From: Neisseriaceae bacterium HSC-16F19
GTDB lineage: Bacteria > Pseudomonadota > Gammaproteobacteria > Burkholderiales > Neisseriaceae
DNA: 64,000 bases
NCBI RefSeq assembly: GCF_024171525.1
Contig: NZ_JALJZY010000006.1
Span: 101,250-165,249, forward strand
Reading direction: 5' to 3'
The notes beneath the pieces were generated by a model. That model searched no databases. It had not been told where the DNA came from and saw nothing but the letters and a program-made list of their open reading frames with translations. Each line of letters begins with the position of its first letter. Position 1 is the stretch's first letter. Below are positions 47,212 through 55,617 of this stretch, in pieces. A program made the position numbers and the translations under genes.

Positions 47212-48588
47212 TCACCCCTGCTTCACACCCCGCCCCATCCGCATCAGACGGCGGTGGGTGCGCAGATAATGCAGCCAGTCTTTGCGCGTCGGCTGCGCCG
47301 GTAGCGGTTCCAGCCAGATTTTCACCACCGAGGGCGGCAGGCCGCTGTAGCGGCAGACGGTATCGAGGCGCTCCTGGGCGCTCATCTGCGGCCAGTGCGG
47401 CCATTGCTGCTGCCACTGTTGCCACAGCTGCTGCTGCATCCACGCCAGCTGGCCGCCGCGTACCCGGTTTTGCGATTCAAAACGGCCTTGCGCGCGCAAA
47501 TGCTCGCTCAGGTCGCGCTCCTGCGCCGCAGGCAGCAGACGCCGCGCGCCCATGCGCACCGCCACATGCCACACCCCGGCGGCCAGCAGCAGCGCCAGGC
47601 TGATCATCAGCAAAGGCTGCGATTGCCACAAACGCCACCAGGCCGGTGCGGGCGGATTTTCATCCTTGCTGCCCAGCTCGCGCACCAGCCACACGGCACT
47701 CTTGTCCGCCGCCAGATAGGCACTCAGATAGGCATGGTCAAACAGATTGAGGTTGCTCTCGTCCCACTGCGGCTCTTCCGGCGGCCAGAAAGCCTGCATG
47801 GACGTCACCAGCAGCACCGTGCCCTCACCGTAAGGCAGGCGCAGGATATGGCTGCCGCCCGCACCCTCGCCCTGCCACAGCGGGGTGGTGCCGGCCGCGG
47901 GTTTGAAGACTTGGGGCTCATCACCACCGTACCACACCAGCGTGCGCCCTTCGGGCAGGCGGATGCGGTTGGCCTGCTGATGGCAGCGTTGCAGGCGGTT
48001 TTCCGCCCCTTCGGCATCCACGCTACGCTTCACAACCGTCGCAGCCTGCTGCCGTGTTTGCGCGGCGGCACGACAGGCGCTCTGCACTTCGGCGGCGGCG
48101 GCAGTGTTTTTGGCTGCATCCGCCAACTCGATGCCCAGATAGGCTTTGAGCATATTGCGGTAAGCGGCTTCACTCATGCCGCCGACGTCTTCTTCCTCGT
48201 CCTCAGCGCCCGCATCGCGGTATTCGTCCGGCAGCGGCAGCACCACATGATGGCCTTCGGCCACCCAGTCCAACAGGGTGTCGTAATCATCTTCGGTGGC
48301 CATGCGGGTGCTTTCCAGCCACAGCAATATATCGCCGCCGCTGTCATCGCCTCTTTTCCAGGCACCCTGCCACTGACGCCATTTTTTCACGGGTGTACCC
48401 GGGGTCTGTTTCTTTAAAAACGCCTCCACCGCCAGCAGTTTGCCCTGCAAGTGCGCTTGTGCGGCGGAAGGATTGAGCCAGCGCAACCGCGGCTCGGTGA
48501 TGATATTCGTACCTATATATGCGCCCACGGCCAGCATCACCAGTACCAACAGGGCGAGGAGGATTTTATTACGTCCGCTCATGTTCAT
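47212..48588 (-). CDS. DUF4350 domain protein
   Basis: A 458-aa membrane protein. One membrane helix near the N-terminus (ILLALLVLVMLAVGAYIG, 9-26) and a second at about 318-338 (LLMISLALLLAAGVWHVAV) enclose a large extracytoplasmic domain of the DUF4350 type (LLWLESTRMATEDDYDTLLDWVAEGHHVVLPLP in two parts), a ThuA/glutamine-amidotransferase-like fold. The C-terminal part is basic and helical. It overlaps the stop of the DUF4129-type gene by 4 bp (ATGA), so it is translationally coupled. It is found in MoxR operons of many Proteobacteria and its job is unknown. Confidence 0.85.
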   Translation of the reverse strand: MNMSGRNKILLALLVLVMLAVGAYIGTNIITEPRLRWLNPSAAQAHLQGKLLAVEAFLKKQTPGTPVKKWRQWQGAWKRGDDSGGDILLWLESTRMATEDDYDTLLDWVAEGHHVVLPLPDEYRDAGAEDEEEDVGGMSEAAYRNMLKAYLGIELADAAKNTAAAAEVQSACRAAAQTRQQAATVVKRSVDAEGAENRLQRCHQQANRIRLPEGRTLVWYGGDEPQVFKPAAGTTPLWQGEGAGGSHILRLPYGEGTVLLVTSMQAFWPPEEPQWDESNLNLFDHAYLSAYLAADKSAVWLVRELGSKDENPPAPAWWRLWQSQPLLMISLALLLAAGVWHVAVRMGARRLLPAAQERDLSEHLRAQGRFESQNRVRGGQLAWMQQQLWQQWQQQWPHWPQMSAQERLDTVCRYSGLPPSVVKIWLEPLPAQPTRKDWLHYLRTHRRLMRMGRGVKQG

Positions 48589-50096
48589 ACTCCCCCGCTT
48601 CCGGCTTCAAAGCGGCGGCGGTACTGGCCGCACAAATCCTGCACGGTTTCCGCCGCAGGCAGGCGGTGGGCATAGGCCAGTTGCAGCCAGCGGTCGGTGA
48701 GCGCATGCCAATAGCCGCCGATGTCGACCGCCGCCGGACTGCCGTCCACCCGACGCAGAATTTCGCCCTCGGTGTCGCTGTCTTTTAAGGGGATGTCGAA
48801 ACGCCGCGGTAGCTGCACCAGGCTGGCGCGGTAGAGCAGACCCAGCGCCGCGCGGGCGTCTTGCGGCCACAGCGCCAATACGCTGTCGGCCACGTTTTCA
48901 GGCAGGCTCTCCGGAGTAATGGCCAAACCGAACAGGGTTTCCGGCGCATCCGCCGTACCGGCACCGCGCGAACGGGCGTCGTTCCAATCCACATAACGGA
49001 ATAACAGCCACAGCAACACACCCAGCAAGGCCGCCAGAGCCGCCCAGACCAGAAACTGTAATAAGGTGGCAAAGCCCGAAGCATTAATCCGGTCCGGTCC
49101 GTCGTAAACCGGTTTGTCGCAGCTTTGCCAGCAATATTCCCAGTCTTCTTCTACATAGGGAAACGGCTTGCTTTCCAAAACCTCGCGCCGCACTTCCTCC
49201 ACGCGACCGTTGTCGGGCAGGGCTTCCGCCATGCCGGGTGCGGGTGCCAGCGCCATCCAGGCACTCAGGCACAATACTGCCAGCAAGGGGGCGCTGGCAC
49301 GCAGGCGTGCGCTCATGCGCCGTGCCGCCAGGCGCACATCCCAGGCTTCGGACACCGTGCGCGCCTGCAAATACACGCCGAAACCGGCGGCCACATACAC
49401 CGGTCCCCACAAACACAAAGTCAGACCGTAGAGGGCGATATACACCCGCCCCAGCCACAGGCCCTCGTCGAATAACAGGATTTCGGTGAGCTGATCCCAC
49501 ACTTCCCAAGCCTGGCGCGACACCATGGGCTGCACCAGCGCGTCCTGCACCGGATTGCCCATCCACAGCCAATAGCCGATGATGATCAGCCCGTAGGTGA
49601 AAATGCCCTCGAAATGGATGCCGAATACGGTGAGCCATCCGCCCACACCACCGCCGTGGCGCGACAATTCGTCGCTGCGCATGCGGTAGGCTTTGCCGTC
49701 CAGCCCTTCCAACACGATGATGGGCAGTACAAAGCTGCGCATCCACGCCAAGCGCCGCCACGGTATCAGCAAATCGCCGAGCAGGCGTTTGCGCCACAGT
49801 GCGCGCCAAGTGGCGGCCACACAGGCGCGGTAACCCGGCGGCTCGGCGAACACCTGTTGCGACAACACTTTCAAAACCGGCGCTTCAAACACCGGCTTGA
49901 GCCACCACAGCATCAGGCTGCCCCACATCGGCGCCTGCCAAAACAGCAACAGCAGCAGCAATACCAAGGGCAGCGAATAGGTGAACCACAGGGCGGTATA
50001 AAGCGCCTTGCGTTCCGCCCACAGGCGTACGCCCATATCGGCGGCTTCCCACATATTGCGGGCGCGCAGGGCCAGGCGCGAGGTTCCGATGTCCAT
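48585..50096 (-). CDS. Membrane protein with C-terminal DUF4129-like domain
   Basis: A 503-aa multi-span protein. The start MDIGTSRLALRARNMWEAAD is set by overlap with the SpoIIM gene (TAATG); the frame is open much further but that part is the SpoIIM gene in another frame. Helices are visible at about 33-52 (TALWFTYSLPLVLLLLLLFW), 165-185, 225-250, 275-290 and 350-372. The C-terminal cytoplasmic part has ALGLLYRASLVQLPRRFDIPLKDSDTEGEILRRV in two parts, the DUF4129 pattern (a transglutaminase-operon domain). Coupled to both neighbours. It probably belongs to the membrane complex served by MoxR. Confidence 0.8.
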   Translation of the reverse strand: MDIGTSRLALRARNMWEAADMGVRLWAERKALYTALWFTYSLPLVLLLLLLFWQAPMWGSLMLWWLKPVFEAPVLKVLSQQVFAEPPGYRACVAATWRALWRKRLLGDLLIPWRRLAWMRSFVLPIIVLEGLDGKAYRMRSDELSRHGGGVGGWLTVFGIHFEGIFTYGLIIIGYWLWMGNPVQDALVQPMVSRQAWEVWDQLTEILLFDEGLWLGRVYIALYGLTLCLWGPVYVAAGFGVYLQARTVSEAWDVRLAARRMSARLRASAPLLAVLCLSAWMALAPAPGMAEALPDNGRVEEVRREVLESKPFPYVEEDWEYCWQSCDKPVYDGPDRINASGFATLLQFLVWAALAALLGVLLWLLFRYVDWNDARSRGAGTADAPETLFGLAITPESLPENVADSVLALWPQDARAALGLLYRASLVQLPRRFDIPLKDSDTEGEILRRVDGSPAAVDIGGYWHALTDRWLQLAYAHRLPAAETVQDLCGQYRRRFEAGSGGV

Positions 50097-51070
50097 TATG
50101 TCCGCCCCGCCCGCCACAGATACACATACACCATCAGCCACAGGCTGATGCCGACCACAAATTTCAGCGCCATGGGCAAGGCGGTAATCGGCGACCAATA
50201 GCCTTCCACCACCGCCGCTACCGCCAGCAGCAAAAACGCACCGCTCATCAGGCTGGCGGCGGTTTTGCCCTGCACTTTCAAGGCTTCCCGCCGCGACAGC
50301 CCCTGCGGCATCAGCAGGGCCAGCCCCAAACGCAGGCCGCCGGCAGCGGCCAACACAATGCCGGTCAGCTCGAAGGCGCCGTGCGCCACCACAAAGGAAT
50401 AAAATGCCCAACCGGAAGGCTGGTGCAGCATATAGCCCATGATGCCGCCGATAATCAGGCCGTTGTAAATGGTGATATAAGCCGTACCGATACCGAACAA
50501 CAGCCCGCCGGCAAAGCTCTGAAAGGCAATGCTGATATTATTGAAAATATAAAAACCGAACATCACCCAATCGTTGACGGCGGCACGGTTTTCGCGTTCG
50601 GCATACTGGCTCGCCATTTCGGCATAGCTCTCCGCCACCGCGGCGCCGATGTCCTGCCCGGCCATCTGCTCCAGAAGCGGCGGATGCAGGGCCACCAGCA
50701 GCATGGCCGCCAAGAGCGGCACATAAAACAACGCATGCGCCCACAACACCACGGTTTTTTGTGCGCGCACGGTGCGCGGAAAGTCGCGCACCACAAAATC
50801 GGCAAAACGCCGCCACACACTGCTGCTCTGATAACGGTACAGCTGTTTGTGGCCGCGCTCGGCAAGCTGTTGCAAATAATCGGAAAGGCCGCCGGAATAC
50901 TGGCGGTCCTGGCTCAGCGCCAAATGATGGCAAATCAGGCTGTACTGGCGGCTGAACTGGCGCAGGCTTTTGGCACTGGCCTTGCGCGACTGCTTTTCCA
51001 GCCGCTGCAAAGCCTCTTCAAACGCCTGCCATTCGGCCTGGTGTTGGGCTTCAAAAGCCATCTGCCTCAT
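50096..51070 (-). CDS. Stage II sporulation protein M-like membrane protein
   Basis: A 324-aa protein. A soluble N-terminal part (1-100, HHLALSQDRQYSGGLSDYLQQL) precedes membrane helices at about 108-128, 175-200, 203-228, 235-258, 270-292 and 300-318. The SpoIIM pattern is in NNISIAFQSFAGGLLFGIGTAYITIYNGLIIGG (two parts) and HGAFELTGIVLAAAGGLRLG. In non-sporing bacteria this family belongs to MoxR operons and has no link to sporulation. The ATG overlaps the RDD gene's stop (ATGA at 51067-51070). Confidence 0.88.
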   Translation of the reverse strand: MRQMAFEAQHQAEWQAFEEALQRLEKQSRKASAKSLRQFSRQYSLICHHLALSQDRQYSGGLSDYLQQLAERGHKQLYRYQSSSVWRRFADFVVRDFPRTVRAQKTVVLWAHALFYVPLLAAMLLVALHPPLLEQMAGQDIGAAVAESYAEMASQYAERENRAAVNDWVMFGFYIFNNISIAFQSFAGGLLFGIGTAYITIYNGLIIGGIMGYMLHQPSGWAFYSFVVAHGAFELTGIVLAAAGGLRLGLALLMPQGLSRREALKVQGKTAASLMSGAFLLLAVAAVVEGYWSPITALPMALKFVVGISLWLMVYVYLWRAGRT

Positions 51071-51798
51071 GCTTCACGCTCCCCCATAATGTGCAAGGCC
51101 ATGCCCAGCACCGCATCCAGCGCACCGATACCCGCGGGCACATGACCGTACACGGCCACGGCCAGCTCTTCGGCCAGCTCCTGGCGACGTGCCTGCGGCA
51201 AACGGTGCTGGCGCTCGGCAAAGGCAGTGATCATGCGCTGTTCTTCACGCGTAAGCGCCACCGGCGGTGCCAGCGGTTTGATGTGTTTGAGCGCCGCCAG
51301 GCGGGCGGCATGGTTTTCGTGTTCGGTATGCACCACCAGGGTGGCGGCGAGCATATCGCCGATGCGCTTGCCGTGCGGGTGCATCAGCATGGCGCTCATG
51401 CCCACCGCGTAGAGAAACGGCAGACCGTCCACCAGCCGTAGCAGATTGCGCAGCAAAGACGCCGACCAGGTGATGCGCGCACCGTTGTCGCCCACCACCT
51501 GCAAATTGAACAGGCGCTTGCCCGGGGTTTGGCCGTTCCAAAACACTTCGAACACCACCGGGTACAGCCACATGGTGAAAAACAGATTGAGGAACATCAG
51601 GCCCAGCACCCAGCCGCCCGTGACCGCCATCAGCCCCAATATCATGCTGCTGACAATCAGCCACACCAGCCGCAGCAGCAAATCCACCGCATAGGCGCGC
51701 GAGCGCGCAAACACGCCGGCCGGACGCAAAAAAACGTCTATGGCCTCGGCGGTTTCCACGCGCAGATAAGTATCGATAACGGGCTGGGTGTGCGGCAT
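51067..51798 (-). CDS. RDD-family membrane protein, first gene of the MoxR operon
   Basis: A 243-aa protein. The RDD domain starts at about 28: FARSRAYAVDLLLRLVWLIVSS (Arg and Asp of the RDD motif), with helices at about 37-60 and 62-82, then FEVFWNGQTPGKRLFNLQVVGDNG, a clear family signature. A third hydrophobic segment lies at 118-140. The C-terminal part is soluble and helical (LTREEQRMITAFAERQHRLP). As first gene it probably receives the promoter shared with the divergent rlmB region. Confidence 0.88.
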   Translation of the reverse strand: MPHTQPVIDTYLRVETAEAIDVFLRPAGVFARSRAYAVDLLLRLVWLIVSSMILGLMAVTGGWVLGLMFLNLFFTMWLYPVVFEVFWNGQTPGKRLFNLQVVGDNGARITWSASLLRNLLRLVDGLPFLYAVGMSAMLMHPHGKRIGDMLAATLVVHTEHENHAARLAALKHIKPLAPPVALTREEQRMITAFAERQHRLPQARRQELAEELAVAVYGHVPAGIGALDAVLGMALHIMGEREA

Positions 51799-51922
51799 GA
51801 TGCGGAATGGGTTGGGGAGATGGTTAAGCTGAGTACCGAAATGATTAAAATATGCAAGGTGCGCACTCTACACCAAAATGCATTTTTGGCAAACCACTGC
51901 GCGCTTTCAGGCAGCCTGCGGG

Positions 51923-51928
51923 TATAAT
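51923..51928 (+). promoter_or_regulatory. -10 box of rlmB
   Basis: TATAAT in GGGTATAATAAACACC, 36 nt upstream of the rlmB ATG. A DUS (TTCAGGCAGCCT) sits directly upstream, where the -35 would be, the same arrangement as at rph. Confidence 0.6.
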
Positions 51929-51964
51929 AAACACCGTTTTTGATTTGAATGAATAAGACACCTC

Positions 51965-52702
51965 ATGTCCAACCAACGCCTGATTATCGGTTTTCACGCC
52001 GTCAACGCCCGTTTGTGGCAAAACCCCGCCAGCATCACCGAACTGTATGTGCAGGAAGGCCGCCACGATGCACGCATGCGCGATGTGCTGGCCAAGGCCG
52101 AGGCCGAAAACGTGCGTGTGGTGTGGGCCGATGCCGCCCGCCTCGACACCTTGAGCAAACACGGCCGCCATCAGGGTGTGGTCGGTTTTATCGATGCCAG
52201 CAAAAGCCATATCGACTTGGACGACGTTTTGGACAATCTCCAGGAGCCGCCGCTCTTGTTGGTGCTGGACGGCATTACCGACCCGCACAACCTCGGCGCC
52301 TGCCTGCGCGTGGCCGACGCCATGGGCGTGCATGCGGTGATTGCCCCCAAAGACAAAAGCGCCGGCCTTAACGCCACCGTCAGCAAAGTGGCCTGTGGCG
52401 CCGCCGAAGTGGTGCCCTATATCACCGTGACCAATCTGGCACGCACCCTGCGCGATTTGAAACAGCGCGGCATCTGGATCGTCGGCACCGATATGGACGG
52501 CAGCAGCGACCTCTACCATTTCCAAGCCCCCGAAGCCGTGGCCTGGGTGATGGGCGCGGAAGGCAGCGGCATGCGCCGCCTCACCCGCGAACTGTGCGAT
52601 ATATTGGTGTCCATCCCCATGCTGGGCACGGTGGAGAGCCTGAATGTGTCGGTCAGCGCGGGCATGGTGTTGAGCGAAACCCGCCGCCAGCGCAGCGTGT
52701 AG
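51965..52702 (+). CDS. rlmB: 23S rRNA (guanosine-2'-O)-methyltransferase RlmB
   Basis: A 245-aa SpoU/TrmD-fold methyltransferase that modifies G2251 in 23S rRNA. The N-terminal substrate-binding domain (1-80) has QRLIIGFHAVNARLWQNP. The catalytic domain has motif 1 VLDGITDPHNLGACLRVADAMGVHAVI in two parts (about 96-120), motif 2 VMGAEGSGMRRLTRELCD (about 195-212) and motif 3 VSIPMLGTVESLNVSVSAGMVLSE (about 215-238), which form the knot. All key residues (Asn, Arg, Glu, Ser) are present. Confidence 0.95.
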   Translation: MSNQRLIIGFHAVNARLWQNPASITELYVQEGRHDARMRDVLAKAEAENVRVVWADAARLDTLSKHGRHQGVVGFIDASKSHIDLDDVLDNLQEPPLLLVLDGITDPHNLGACLRVADAMGVHAVIAPKDKSAGLNATVSKVACGAAEVVPYITVTNLARTLRDLKQRGIWIVGTDMDGSSDLYHFQAPEAVAWVMGAEGSGMRRLTRELCDILVSIPMLGTVESLNVSVSAGMVLSETRRQRSV

Positions 52703-52745
52703 CCAGACAAGGCTGCCTGAAAAGCTTCGTAGGGTGGGTGCTTGC

Positions 52746-53143
52746 ACCATAGGTATCTACACAAATATTAAGGCTGCCTGAAAACACAAGTTGGTATCAC
52801 CTTGTATTTCAAGTTACACAAAATTTAACTTTGCGCTTCATGGCCGCGCGGCCACCTTCTTTTCTTTGCGCCGCCAAAGAAAAGAAGGCAAAAGAAAGGC
52901 GGCCGCGGTTGCAGGTTTGCTGCGCAAACTTCCCTCTCTCCGCACGCTTTTTCGGGCGGGCAACAACTCGCAGCTGCGCTGCTCAAACAGATTTGCCCTT
53001 TCTCCCCGAAAAACCGCGCTCCGTTCGGCTGCGCCAGCGGATTAGGGCTGTAGCCGTAAACATACTTGGATTAAAGTATTCGGTACTCAAGCCGAAAAAA
53101 GCAAAATCTTTCAGGTAGCCTAAAATGTGTAGATACCTATGGT
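52746..53143 (+). mobile_element. ~398-bp element with perfect 18-bp terminal inverted repeats
   Basis: The ends are ACCATAGGTATCTACACA and its exact complement TGTGTAGATACCTATGGT. Just inside the left end is AGGCTGCCTGAA and just inside the right end is TTCAGGTAGCCT. The interior has AAAAGAAGGC stem segments around 52857-52890. It shows no transposase and no clear coding role. A truncated inverted copy lies at 46829-47201. It looks like a non-autonomous mobile element that carries its own uptake sequences. Confidence 0.88.
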
Positions 53144-53174
53144 TTACAACCCAAGCTACAAAGGAATCATCAAT

Positions 53175-53594
53175 ATGTACTGGATTATTGCCGCCATTAT
53201 TCTGTTTGTGGCCGAAATGTTTCTCGGCAGCTTTTATCTCTTGGTGGTCAGTGCCTCGCTGCTGTCGGCGGGCCTGGCGGCCTGGCTCTTCGATACCGGC
53301 ACCACCGCCAATATTCTGATTGCCTCCGTCAGCTCGGTTATCGGCATCGTGCTGGTGCGCCGCTGGCAGAAAAACCGCCCCAAAAACACCGTGGACCAAG
53401 ACGGCAACGATTTGGACATCGGCCAGACCGTGGTCTTGGAACAGGCCCTGCCCTCCGGCCTGTGGCAGGTGCGCTACCGCGGCAGCCTGTGGCAGGCGGA
53501 AGTGGACGGCTCCGCCGCAGCCGGCGCCAGCGCGCTGATCCGCAGCAAACACGGCAATATTCTGCGGGTATCGGTCGTCCCTTCGGTGCATTGA
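53175..53594 (+). CDS. NfeD-family membrane protein
   Basis: A 139-aa short-form NfeD protein. The start MYWIIAAIILFVAEMFLGSF has AAAGGA upstream; the longer frame would begin inside the repeat element. Two membrane segments (4-35 and 45-68) are followed by an OB-fold C-terminal domain (about 85-139: DIGQTVVLEQALPSGLWQVRYRGSLWQAE). Short NfeD proteins normally pair with a stomatin-like (SPFH) partner gene; none lies next to it here. Its promoter region is taken up by the 398-bp element, whose end is 31 bp upstream of the start. Confidence 0.88.
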   Translation: MYWIIAAIILFVAEMFLGSFYLLVVSASLLSAGLAAWLFDTGTTANILIASVSSVIGIVLVRRWQKNRPKNTVDQDGNDLDIGQTVVLEQALPSGLWQVRYRGSLWQAEVDGSAAAGASALIRSKHGNILRVSVVPSVH

Positions 53595-53599
53595 ATGTT

Positions 53600-53627
53600 T
53601 TCAGGCAGCCGCAAAGGCTGCCTGAAA
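53600..53627 (+). terminator. DUS-pair hairpin after nfeD
   Basis: TTTCAGGCAGCC, GCAA, GGCTGCCTGAAA: inverse orientation to most pairs, a 12-bp stem with a 4-nt loop. No T-run follows. Confidence 0.5.
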
Positions 53628-53634
53628 TGTTTTA

Positions 53635-53695
53635 ACGTGTATCCGGTTCAGATAACGATACTTTAAAATCTGAATCCAAATACGTTTACGGCCAC
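53635..53695. repeat. Possible remnant of the TIR element
   Basis: TACTTTAAAATCTGAATCCAAATACGTTTACGGCCACAACC resembles the segment ACTTTAATCCAAGTATGTTTACGGCTACAGCCC of the TIR element. It covers the stop codon of the Mth938-type gene. Confidence 0.4.
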
Positions 53696-54060
53696 AACCA
53701 CGCCCACACGCGCCGGCCTTCGCCGCGCAAAATCATATAGGTGCGGCAGGCAGCAGCGGTATTCATGGTTTCCAGGCCGATACCGGCGGCGGCCAGGCGT
53801 GCGGTGATGCGCGGATGCAGAAACACCTGCCGCTCGCCGCAGCCCACCAAAATGATTTCCGGCGGCGCTGCCGCACCCGCCAAGGCTGCCTGAAACACGT
53901 TGTCATCCAAGGCTTCGGCACCGGGCAAATCCAAGGACTCGATGCGGTCACCCTTGAGACACACCGCCTGTTCATAAGCCTGGCCGTCGATTTCGATGCG
54001 CCCCGCGTCAAAGGCGCTGATCCACAAGCCGTCGGGATTGGGGTTCTCCGCTATCAGCAT
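53686..54060 (-). CDS. Mth938/DUF498-like protein
   Basis: A 124-aa protein. The ATG at 54060 (MLIAENPNPDGLWISAFDAG) has GAGAG at the right distance; a GTG two codons upstream is possible. The pattern GRIEIDGQAYEQAVCL, PEIILVGCGERQVFLHPRI and GIGLETMNTAAACRTYMILRGEGRRVWAWLWP matches the Mth938 domain family, whose human member NDUFAF3 helps assemble complex I. In bacteria the role is open. An in-frame DUS lies near 53883. The last codons and the stop lie in sequence that looks like an old repeat, so the C-terminus may have been changed by an insertion. Confidence 0.85.
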   Translation of the reverse strand: MLIAENPNPDGLWISAFDAGRIEIDGQAYEQAVCLKGDRIESLDLPGAEALDDNVFQAALAGAAAPPEIILVGCGERQVFLHPRITARLAAAGIGLETMNTAAACRTYMILRGEGRRVWAWLWP

Positions 54061-54070
54061 CGTCACTCTC

Positions 54071-54164
54071 TATATGGTCATTTAAAAACTGTCTGTCCCG
54101 CGGGACTTCGCTGCGCTCGCAGCTTTTTTTGCGGCCTTGTCCCGTTCTGTGCTATGCGACTATA
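54071..54164. mobile_element. Correia-like element, internally deleted
   Basis: The left end TATATGGTCATTTAAAA is degenerate, and the right end CCCGTTCTGTGCTATGCGACTATA is good. The core keeps CTGTCCCGCGGGACTTCGCTGCGCTCGC. At about 94 bp it is the shortest of the five. It sits just upstream of the Mth938 gene. Confidence 0.7.
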
Positions 54165-54306
54165 TATAGATGAGCTGCCGCAGTAGTCAACAGAACGGTT
54201 TTCGGCTAGCATTACGGGTTTTGAAAACGGCGAATATATCATAAAGAGGCCGCCCGGCGGCACCGCGATAGCCCCCGCCCCAACTACATTACTTTAAGGA
54301 GCATTT

Positions 54307-55617
54307 ATGCAGCCCATCCGCATCGGCATTTTAGGCATCGGCACCGTTGGTGGCGGCACCGTCAAACTCTTGCAAACCAATGCCGCCGAAATCGCCCGCC
54401 GTCTGGGACGCGAAGTGGTGATCACCCGCGCCGCCAGCCGCAATCTGGAGCGGGCGCAACGCATTTGCGGCGACAGCATCCAAGTGAGCGCCGAAGTGGC
54501 CGATGTGGTCAGCAGTGCCGATGTCGATGTGGTGGTGGAGCTGATCGGCGGCACCACCGTGGCCAAAGATGCCGTGGTGGCGGCCATCAAACATGGCAAG
54601 CATGTGGTCACCGCCAACAAAAAACTCTTGGCCGAGCACGGCAACGAAATCTTTGCCCTGGCCGAAGAGCACAATGTGATGGTGATGTTTGAAGCCGCCG
54701 TGGCCGGCGGTATTCCGGTGATCAAAGCCCTGCGCGAGGGTTTGGCCGCCAATCAGATTCAGTCCATAGCCGGCATCATCAACGGCACCAGCAATTTCAT
54801 CCTCAGCGAAATGCGCGCCAACGGCAGCCCTTTTGACGAAGTGCTGAAACAGGCGCAAGAGCTGGGCTATGCCGAAGCCGACCCCACCTTCGACATCGAA
54901 GGCCACGATGCCGCCCACAAACTGAGCATCATGTCCGCACTCGCCTTCGGCACCCCGCTCAATTTCCAACACTGCTATCTGGAAGGCATCAGCAAGCTGG
55001 AAAGCCAGGACATCCGCTATGCGGAAGAGTTGGGCTACCGCATCAAACTCTTGGGCATCACCCGCAAAACCCCGGCCGGTATCGAATTGCGCGTACACCC
55101 GACCCTGATTCCGGAAATCCGCCTGCTCGCCAATGTCAACGGCGTGATGAATGCAGTGCAGGTACAGGCCGATATGGTGGGCGAAACCCTGTATTACGGC
55201 CCCGGCGCCGGTGCGTCACCCACGGCCAGCGCCGTGGTGGCCGACATCATCGACACCGCCCGCCTGATGAGCGCACACGCCGACAACCGCGTGCCCTATC
55301 TGGCCTTCCAGCCCACCCAGGTGCAGGACTTGCCGGTGCTGGACATCAACGAAGTGGTCAGCAGCTACTATCTGCGCGTATCCGCCCAAGACGAGTCGGG
55401 CGTGCTGGGTGAAATCGCCAATATCCTCGCCGACGAAGGCGTGTCCATCGAGGCACTGATCCAAAAAGGCGTGGTCTGCCACGAAACCGCCGAAATCGTC
55501 ATCCTCACCCACAGCACCCAAGAAAAACACATCCGCGCCGCCATCGCCCGCATCGAAGCGCTGCCGCGCACCTATGCGCCGGTGACCATGATCCGCATGG
55601 AGAGCCTGCATGGCTGA
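54307..55617 (+). CDS. hom: Homoserine dehydrogenase
   Basis: A 436-aa enzyme reducing aspartate semialdehyde to homoserine, the branch to threonine and methionine; homoserine feeds the metZ product elsewhere in the window. N-terminal Rossmann motif IGILGIGTVGGGTVKLL (5-21), VVELIGGTTVAKDAV, VTANKKLLAEHG, then the catalytic GIINGTSNFILSEM, EADPTFDIEGHDAAHKLSIMSALAFG in two parts with the substrate Lys/Asp, and a C-terminal ACT domain (about 355-430: YYLRVSAQDESGVLGEIANILADEGVSIEALIQ in two parts) for threonine feedback. ACTTTAAGGAGCATTT precedes the ATG. Confidence 0.96.
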   Translation: MQPIRIGILGIGTVGGGTVKLLQTNAAEIARRLGREVVITRAASRNLERAQRICGDSIQVSAEVADVVSSADVDVVVELIGGTTVAKDAVVAAIKHGKHVVTANKKLLAEHGNEIFALAEEHNVMVMFEAAVAGGIPVIKALREGLAANQIQSIAGIINGTSNFILSEMRANGSPFDEVLKQAQELGYAEADPTFDIEGHDAAHKLSIMSALAFGTPLNFQHCYLEGISKLESQDIRYAEELGYRIKLLGITRKTPAGIELRVHPTLIPEIRLLANVNGVMNAVQVQADMVGETLYYGPGAGASPTASAVVADIIDTARLMSAHADNRVPYLAFQPTQVQDLPVLDINEVVSSYYLRVSAQDESGVLGEIANILADEGVSIEALIQKGVVCHETAEIVILTHSTQEKHIRAAIARIEALPRTYAPVTMIRMESLHG

